The translations under genes were made by a program, and so were the position numbers. The notes beneath the pieces were generated by a model. That model had not been told where the DNA came from. It saw only the letters and a list, made by a program, of their open reading frames with translations, and ran no database searches. Below are positions 4,442 to 7,502 of a stretch of 7,502 nt of DNA, in pieces. Numbering within the stretch: the first letter of the stretch is position 1; each line of letters opens with the position of its first letter. The DNA comes from Coriobacteriales bacterium (lineage in GTDB: Bacteria; Actinomycetota; Coriobacteriia; Coriobacteriales; UBA8131): the NCBI GenBank assembly GCA_031254905.1, contig JAIRTN010000141.1, positions 1 to 7,502 of the forward strand. Direction: 5' to 3'.

Positions 4442-6997
4442 TCAGAGCATCTGTTTTGTCGTGGCGATGCGAATGGCATCCATGGCGCTTTCCGCCCCGA
4501 GTTTTTCGTAAATCAGCCGCAGCATCGTCTTGACGGTGTTGGTGGAAATGTTGTGCGCGAGGGAGATTTCCATGCGCGAAAGGCCTTGGGCGAGGTCGCT
4601 GAGAATTTCGAGTTCTTTGCTTGTGAGCTGCACGTTTGCCTCGAGGTCGTGCGCGTAGAGGTAGCGGGAGCGCACGTGGGCGACGCGTTTGGCGTAGGTC
4701 GTCGCGCGGCTTTGTATGGTGGCGAGCCAAGGCTGAGGAATGTCTGGCACCTGTGCTCTGAGCGCCGCGCCGGCGAGGGTGCGCATGCTGTTGCCCTGCT
4801 CGACGAGCGCCATGTCGAAGCCGTTGGGGGCCACGAGTTTGTAGGTTTCGCGGAGGCAGTCGAAGGCTTCTTGGCGCTGGCCAAGCTGAAAGAGGCAGAC
4901 GGATTGGATGGTCATGAGGCCCACTTTGCCGATGATGTAGCGGGAGATTCCGTAGCGCGCGGTGCGGCTTTCGACGAAGTCGAGTAGGGTTCGATAGCTT
5001 CTGGTTGCGAGGTAGTATTTTATTTTGACGGAGTCGTCGAGACCGTCGAGGACGCTGCCGGCGTCGTTTGACCACAGGCTGCTCTTGAGCCACCGCTCGA
5101 CGCGGTTGACCTCGCCGATGGCCGCGTAAAACCAACTGGTGATGATTTCATAGAGAACGTAGCGGTTGGCGAAGTTCGATTCCTCAACAACCACGTCGAG
5201 ACGCGAGAGTACATCCATAAGCTGTTCGTACTTGCCTTTTTGCAGGTAGACGCGCATGAGAAGGAAGAGCGCCCGGCTCTCAATCTCAAATTGTCCGTGC
5301 TCGTGCGCAAGCGGCAGACATCTGAGGGCGTACTGCTCGGCCTCGGAGGCCATACAGCGGAAGAACGCGTACTCCGCGCGCGCTAAATCATCGAGGCCGT
5401 AGCCGCAGCCCTGCAAGGTGAGTTCCGCGCAGGGCATCCCCCGACGCAACATCTCGATGTAGCGCTCGGCATCGCCTGCCTGTGCGCGGCCCAGCCGAAG
5501 CGCATAGGGGCCCACGCCGTAGACCTGATACCCGTCGGTGGGTAGCTTAAACGACACATCGTAGTATTCCCGCGCCTTCTCGAAATGCGGGGCAAAGCTG
5601 TAGTCGTGGGTCTCGGGGCACAAAAGCAGTTTGGCGAAGCCGAGGTTGTTATGAAGCCCCATAAGCGTACGCTTTGTCATCTCGTCGAGCGGACGGGCCT
5701 CAAGCAACTCGATGTACTCGTATGTTTTTGCCATCGCCTCATCTATCCGCCCCGTCATGATGATGAGACGGGTATGCAGGATGCGCGCCTCCGCGTAGCG
5801 CTCAAAGACCTCCGCGGGCGCGTTCTCGAAGATTTCGAGCAACTCAAAGGCGACGTCGAAGGGCATGACGGGCGGGTAGGTGTACGCTATGTTGATGATG
5901 GCGCCGTAATCTCCCATGGCACGGTAATAGGAGAGCGCGTCGATTTTGTAGCCGTTTGCGATGCACCAGCGGGCGGCCTTCTCGTTGGCCTCCCGACGCT
6001 CCTCCTCGGCAAGCAAGTCCTGTTTGCCCTCAAGATAGTGCTGTAAGAGCTGGTGGAGCCGGTAGACACGCATGTAGTTGTCATAGCGCACCAGCGAACT
6101 GAGGGCGGCGAGTTCGCCTATCAGACGCCGGCCCTCCTTAAACTCGTCAATCAACTCCAGCGGCAAGTGCCTGACAAGCGACATCTGCATGAGGAAGCGT
6201 CGCATCTCATCAGAGATAATAGCAAAAAGTTCATTGTCGATAATGGCGTTGACGGTACCCCGAAGCGCCGTGCGAACATAGGTACAGTTGTCGGGGTTTT
6301 GCTCGATGATGCGCGTCGCGAGCGAAACAGCAAAAGGCCAGCCCTCCGTATCGCGGAAAACGTCGCTTGCCAAATCATTGGGCACCGTAACCCTCATCAG
6401 TTCAAAATATTCCATCATCTCACTTTTGGTAAAGGAGAGGTCGCTTTCGTCGATGCGCGCAAGCTGTCCGTCGCGGGAGAACTCGACGGCGTTGGGGAAG
6501 TTGTCGCGGCGCGAGATTCCTATAATCGAAACATTATTGCTACGAAATTTAGCAATTTGTGAGATAAAATTGAGAATGCTCTCGTTCTCAAGCAGGTGCA
6601 AATCGTCGAAAACGAGCGCATAGGACTGCTGCGGTTTAAGTTCGGTTTTGAGCAAATCCGAGAGGTAACTACGCAGGCTGAGGGTGTCGGGGAAGCCAAT
6701 GGAGAGAATCATAGCGCCAAGTTCGGCGTTGAGCGTTAGCAAAGCCTGTGAGAAGGTCTCCCAAAAATGCGAGGGCATGTTGTCGCGCGCGGAAAGCTGC
6801 ACCCAAACGGTCTTTATCGAGACTGCACGCAGGTATAATGCGACCGCAGTCGATTTTCCGTAGCCCGGACCAGCAACGAGAAACGTAACCGTATGGTGTA
6901 ATGACCTCTCGAACAGGGCGTGTAAGCGCGCCCTATGGAGAACCTTGCGGCCCGTTACCTCTACCTGCGGCCCGGCGTCTTTCGTACGCCCAGCCAT
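4442..6997 (-). CDS. MalT-like STAND ATPase/LuxR-type transcription regulator
   Basis: This cytoplasmic DNA-binding protein has 851 residues, near the usual size for the MalT/LAL class. After the RKVLHRARLHALFERSL lead (17-33) comes the Walker A AGPGYGKST (42-50), with A in place of the first G as is common in this family. Walker B is ALVFDDLH (127-134). A sensor-like IIGISRR lies at 158-164, and the family's EGWP at 218-221. Residues about 330-780 are helical, TPR-like and probably the effector-sensing region. The LuxR helix-turn-helix is at 791-851 (LTSKELEIL...STNTVKTMLRLIYEKLG). In it the His usual after TVKT is Met. Such proteins are normally ATP-bound, signal-activated switches. The ligand and targets are unknown. 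ATG 6997 is preceded only by a weak GGGGAAAG, with a near-consensus promoter further up at 7148-7120. No partner gene is adjacent on this strand. Confidence 0.95.
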   Translation of the reverse strand: MAGRTKDAGPQVEVTGRKVLHRARLHALFERSLHHTVTFLVAGPGYGKSTAVALYLRAVSIKTVWVQLSARDNMPSHFWETFSQALLTLNAELGAMILSIGFPDTLSLRSYLSDLLKTELKPQQSYALVFDDLHLLENESILNFISQIAKFRSNNVSIIGISRRDNFPNAVEFSRDGQLARIDESDLSFTKSEMMEYFELMRVTVPNDLASDVFRDTEGWPFAVSLATRIIEQNPDNCTYVRTALRGTVNAIIDNELFAIISDEMRRFLMQMSLVRHLPLELIDEFKEGRRLIGELAALSSLVRYDNYMRVYRLHQLLQHYLEGKQDLLAEEERREANEKAARWCIANGYKIDALSYYRAMGDYGAIINIAYTYPPVMPFDVAFELLEIFENAPAEVFERYAEARILHTRLIIMTGRIDEAMAKTYEYIELLEARPLDEMTKRTLMGLHNNLGFAKLLLCPETHDYSFAPHFEKAREYYDVSFKLPTDGYQVYGVGPYALRLGRAQAGDAERYIEMLRRGMPCAELTLQGCGYGLDDLARAEYAFFRCMASEAEQYALRCLPLAHEHGQFEIESRALFLLMRVYLQKGKYEQLMDVLSRLDVVVEESNFANRYVLYEIITSWFYAAIGEVNRVERWLKSSLWSNDAGSVLDGLDDSVKIKYYLATRSYRTLLDFVESRTARYGISRYIIGKVGLMTIQSVCLFQLGQRQEAFDCLRETYKLVAPNGFDMALVEQGNSMRTLAGAALRAQVPDIPQPWLATIQSRATTYAKRVAHVRSRYLYAHDLEANVQLTSKELEILSDLAQGLSRMEISLAHNISTNTVKTMLRLIYEKLGAESAMDAIRIATTKQML

Positions 6998-7119
6998 TGC
7001 TCTGCTCTTTCCCCGCCTGAGCCCCGCCGAGCGATTTTTGTCGCCCCGCGCCGCCTCAGGCCGCTCCCTTGCTTGTGCCTCGTCAAGAGCGCATTATTGT
7101 CGCTTTCGCCTGTTCACAG

Positions 7120-7148
7120 ATTGTAGTAAAGCCGCCCCCATACGTCAA
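7120..7148 (-). promoter_or_regulatory. Sigma70-type promoter for the LuxR-type regulator
   Basis: Read on the minus strand, TTGACG (7148-7143) and TACAAT (7125-7120) are separated by exactly 17 bases. Each hexamer matches the housekeeping consensus at five of six positions. Transcription would start near 7113 and run toward the ATG at 6997, giving a leader of about 115 bases. No other promoter on this strand looks as good. The G-rich repeat tract begins 13 bases upstream of the -35 box. Confidence 0.7.
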
Positions 7149-7160
7149 CAACGCGGGCAG

Positions 7161-7250
7161 GACGCTGGAGCGGGGCGCTGGCAGGGCAGGGACGACCGCG
7201 CTGGGGCGGGACGACCGCGCTGGGGCGGGACGCAGGGCAGCGCAGGGCAG
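7161..7250. repeat. G-rich compound tandem repeat between divergent genes
   Basis: The tract holds two exact 19-bp units, gggacgaccgcgctggggc at 7189-7207 and 7208-7226, then two exact 10-bp units, cgcagggcag at 7231-7240 and 7241-7250. The left part carries gctggagcggg (7164-7174) and gggcgctggcag (7173-7184), both shared with the gap after thrS. The word tggggcgggac (7202-7212, 7221-7231) is the inverse of one in the repeat at 26-97. Frames crossing it give only low-complexity Gly/Arg/Ala peptides, so it is treated as noncoding. Confidence 0.8.
7223..7247 (+). other. G-quadruplex motif on the plus strand
   Basis: GGG runs at 7223-7225, 7227-7229, 7235-7237 and 7245-7247 are separated by loops of 1, 5 and 7 bases, which meets the G3+N1-7 rule. 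It lies about 75 bases upstream of the regulator's -35 box, on the coding strand of the downstream partial gene. Folding is predicted only. Confidence 0.45.
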
Positions 7251-7312
7251 GACGGGTGGCGTAGGCTGCCGCAGGGCGCCCCACCTGCTGCAGACTACCC
7301 TGCCCCTCGTCC
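7250..7312. repeat. Long imperfect inverted repeat (hairpin) in the divergent gap
   Basis: The arms 7261-7275 (gtaggctgccgcagg) and 7284-7298 (cctgctgcagactac) pair at 13 of 15 positions around an 8-base loop (7276-7283). Outside them, ggacg at 7250-7254 can pair with cgtcc at 7308-7312 across unpaired bases. No T-tract follows on either strand, so it is not a standard terminator. It abuts the G-rich tandem repeat and lies between the two divergent promoters. It may be a REP-like element or a regulatory structure. Confidence 0.6.
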
Positions 7313-7333
7313 GATATATGCTGCAATACGCCG

Positions 7334-7361
7334 TTTACCGCGATAAATGGCTACTAATAAT
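7334..7361 (+). promoter_or_regulatory. Possible promoter for the truncated right-end gene
   Basis: TTTACC (7334-7339) and AATAAT (7356-7361) are 16 bases apart, matching consensus at four and five of six positions. They fall where the sequence turns AT-rich after the G-rich repeats. A second -10-like hexamer, TACAAT at 7397-7402, is nearer the gene but has no matching -35. Either would give a leader of roughly 50-100 bases before the ATG at 7463. Confidence 0.35.
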
Positions 7362-7462
7362 GTTCAATTACAGCTACTCTGGTGAATTTTTGAGAGTACA
7401 ATTTCAGCATCACCACAGCGAAGTTCGCAAATCGATTGCAGAAGCCGAGCAAGGGGGACACA

Positions 7463-7502
7463 ATGAAACGCAAGCCGAGCATAGATAGTACAAAAACAAG
7501 TG
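7463..7502 (+). CDS. Start of a gene cut off by the window edge
   Basis: An ATG at 7463 follows AAGGGGG (7451-7457) with a five-base gap, a strong ribosome binding site. The 13 readable codons give MKRKPSIDSTKTS with no stop. The basic start could belong to many protein types, so no function is proposed. It is divergent from the LuxR-type regulator and separated from it by 465 bp, which makes it a candidate target of that regulator by position only. Confidence 0.6.
   Translation, partial: MKRKPSIDSTKTS

Noticed and set aside
4347..5135. 262-codon minus-strand frame rich in Arg, Pro and His
   Set aside because: It overlaps the 3' part of the regulator in another frame. The composition is typical of a shadow in GC-rich DNA, and the real frame carries a complete LuxR helix-turn-helix.
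5585..6046. 153-codon plus-strand frame opposite the regulator
   Set aside because: It is antisense to conserved coding sequence and has no recognisable domain.
7069..7488. 139-codon plus-strand frame at the right end
   Set aside because: It runs across the regulator's promoter, the tandem repeats and the binding site of the gene at 7463. The product is low-complexity through the repeats.

Overview
The window reads as chromosomal DNA from a GC-rich Gram-positive bacterium. The best guess is Actinomycetota, class Coriobacteriia, but this is inference. It rests on the actinobacterial flavour of the threonyl-tRNA synthetase (YRHELSGVVHG...RGFTQDDAH, with an extra segment before MNCPGH), a large MalT-type LuxR regulator, a membrane-anchored double zinc ribbon protein, and GC-rich coding with clear Shine-Dalgarno sites. 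No rRNA, tRNA, CRISPR array, transposase or phage gene was seen.

Layout. Positions 1-286 hold a C-rich 20-bp tandem repeat and a possible extended -10 promoter. A small two-helix zinc ribbon membrane protein follows (287-727). A 177-bp leader with two kinds of short tandem repeat precedes thrS (905-2821). A second repeat-filled gap (2822-2958) leads into a GNAT acetyltransferase (2959-3423). Its 3' end overlaps a PflX-like radical SAM protein (3407-4366) by 17 bp, so these two are probably translationally coupled. All four genes are on the + strand and may be partly co-transcribed. A 75-bp convergent gap separates them from an 851-residue STAND/LuxR transcription regulator on the - strand (6997-4442). 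The last 505 bp form a divergent regulatory region with a near-consensus promoter for the regulator, G-rich tandem repeats, a G-quadruplex motif, a long imperfect hairpin, and the first 13 codons of another + strand gene cut by the window edge.

How the parts relate. The coding content is mostly ordinary: translation, an orphan regulator, and a putative acetyltransferase/radical SAM pair with unknown substrate. The unusual part is between the genes. Three larger intergenic gaps carry short tandem repeats of several periods, and three of these tracts share exact words of 11-12 bases, sometimes inverted. The same vocabulary reaches into the first codons of the radical SAM gene, and a 17-base word from that stretch recurs just past the gene's stop. 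This suggests a family of short dispersed GC-rich repeats in this genome. I did not find convincing evidence of a new multi-gene system.
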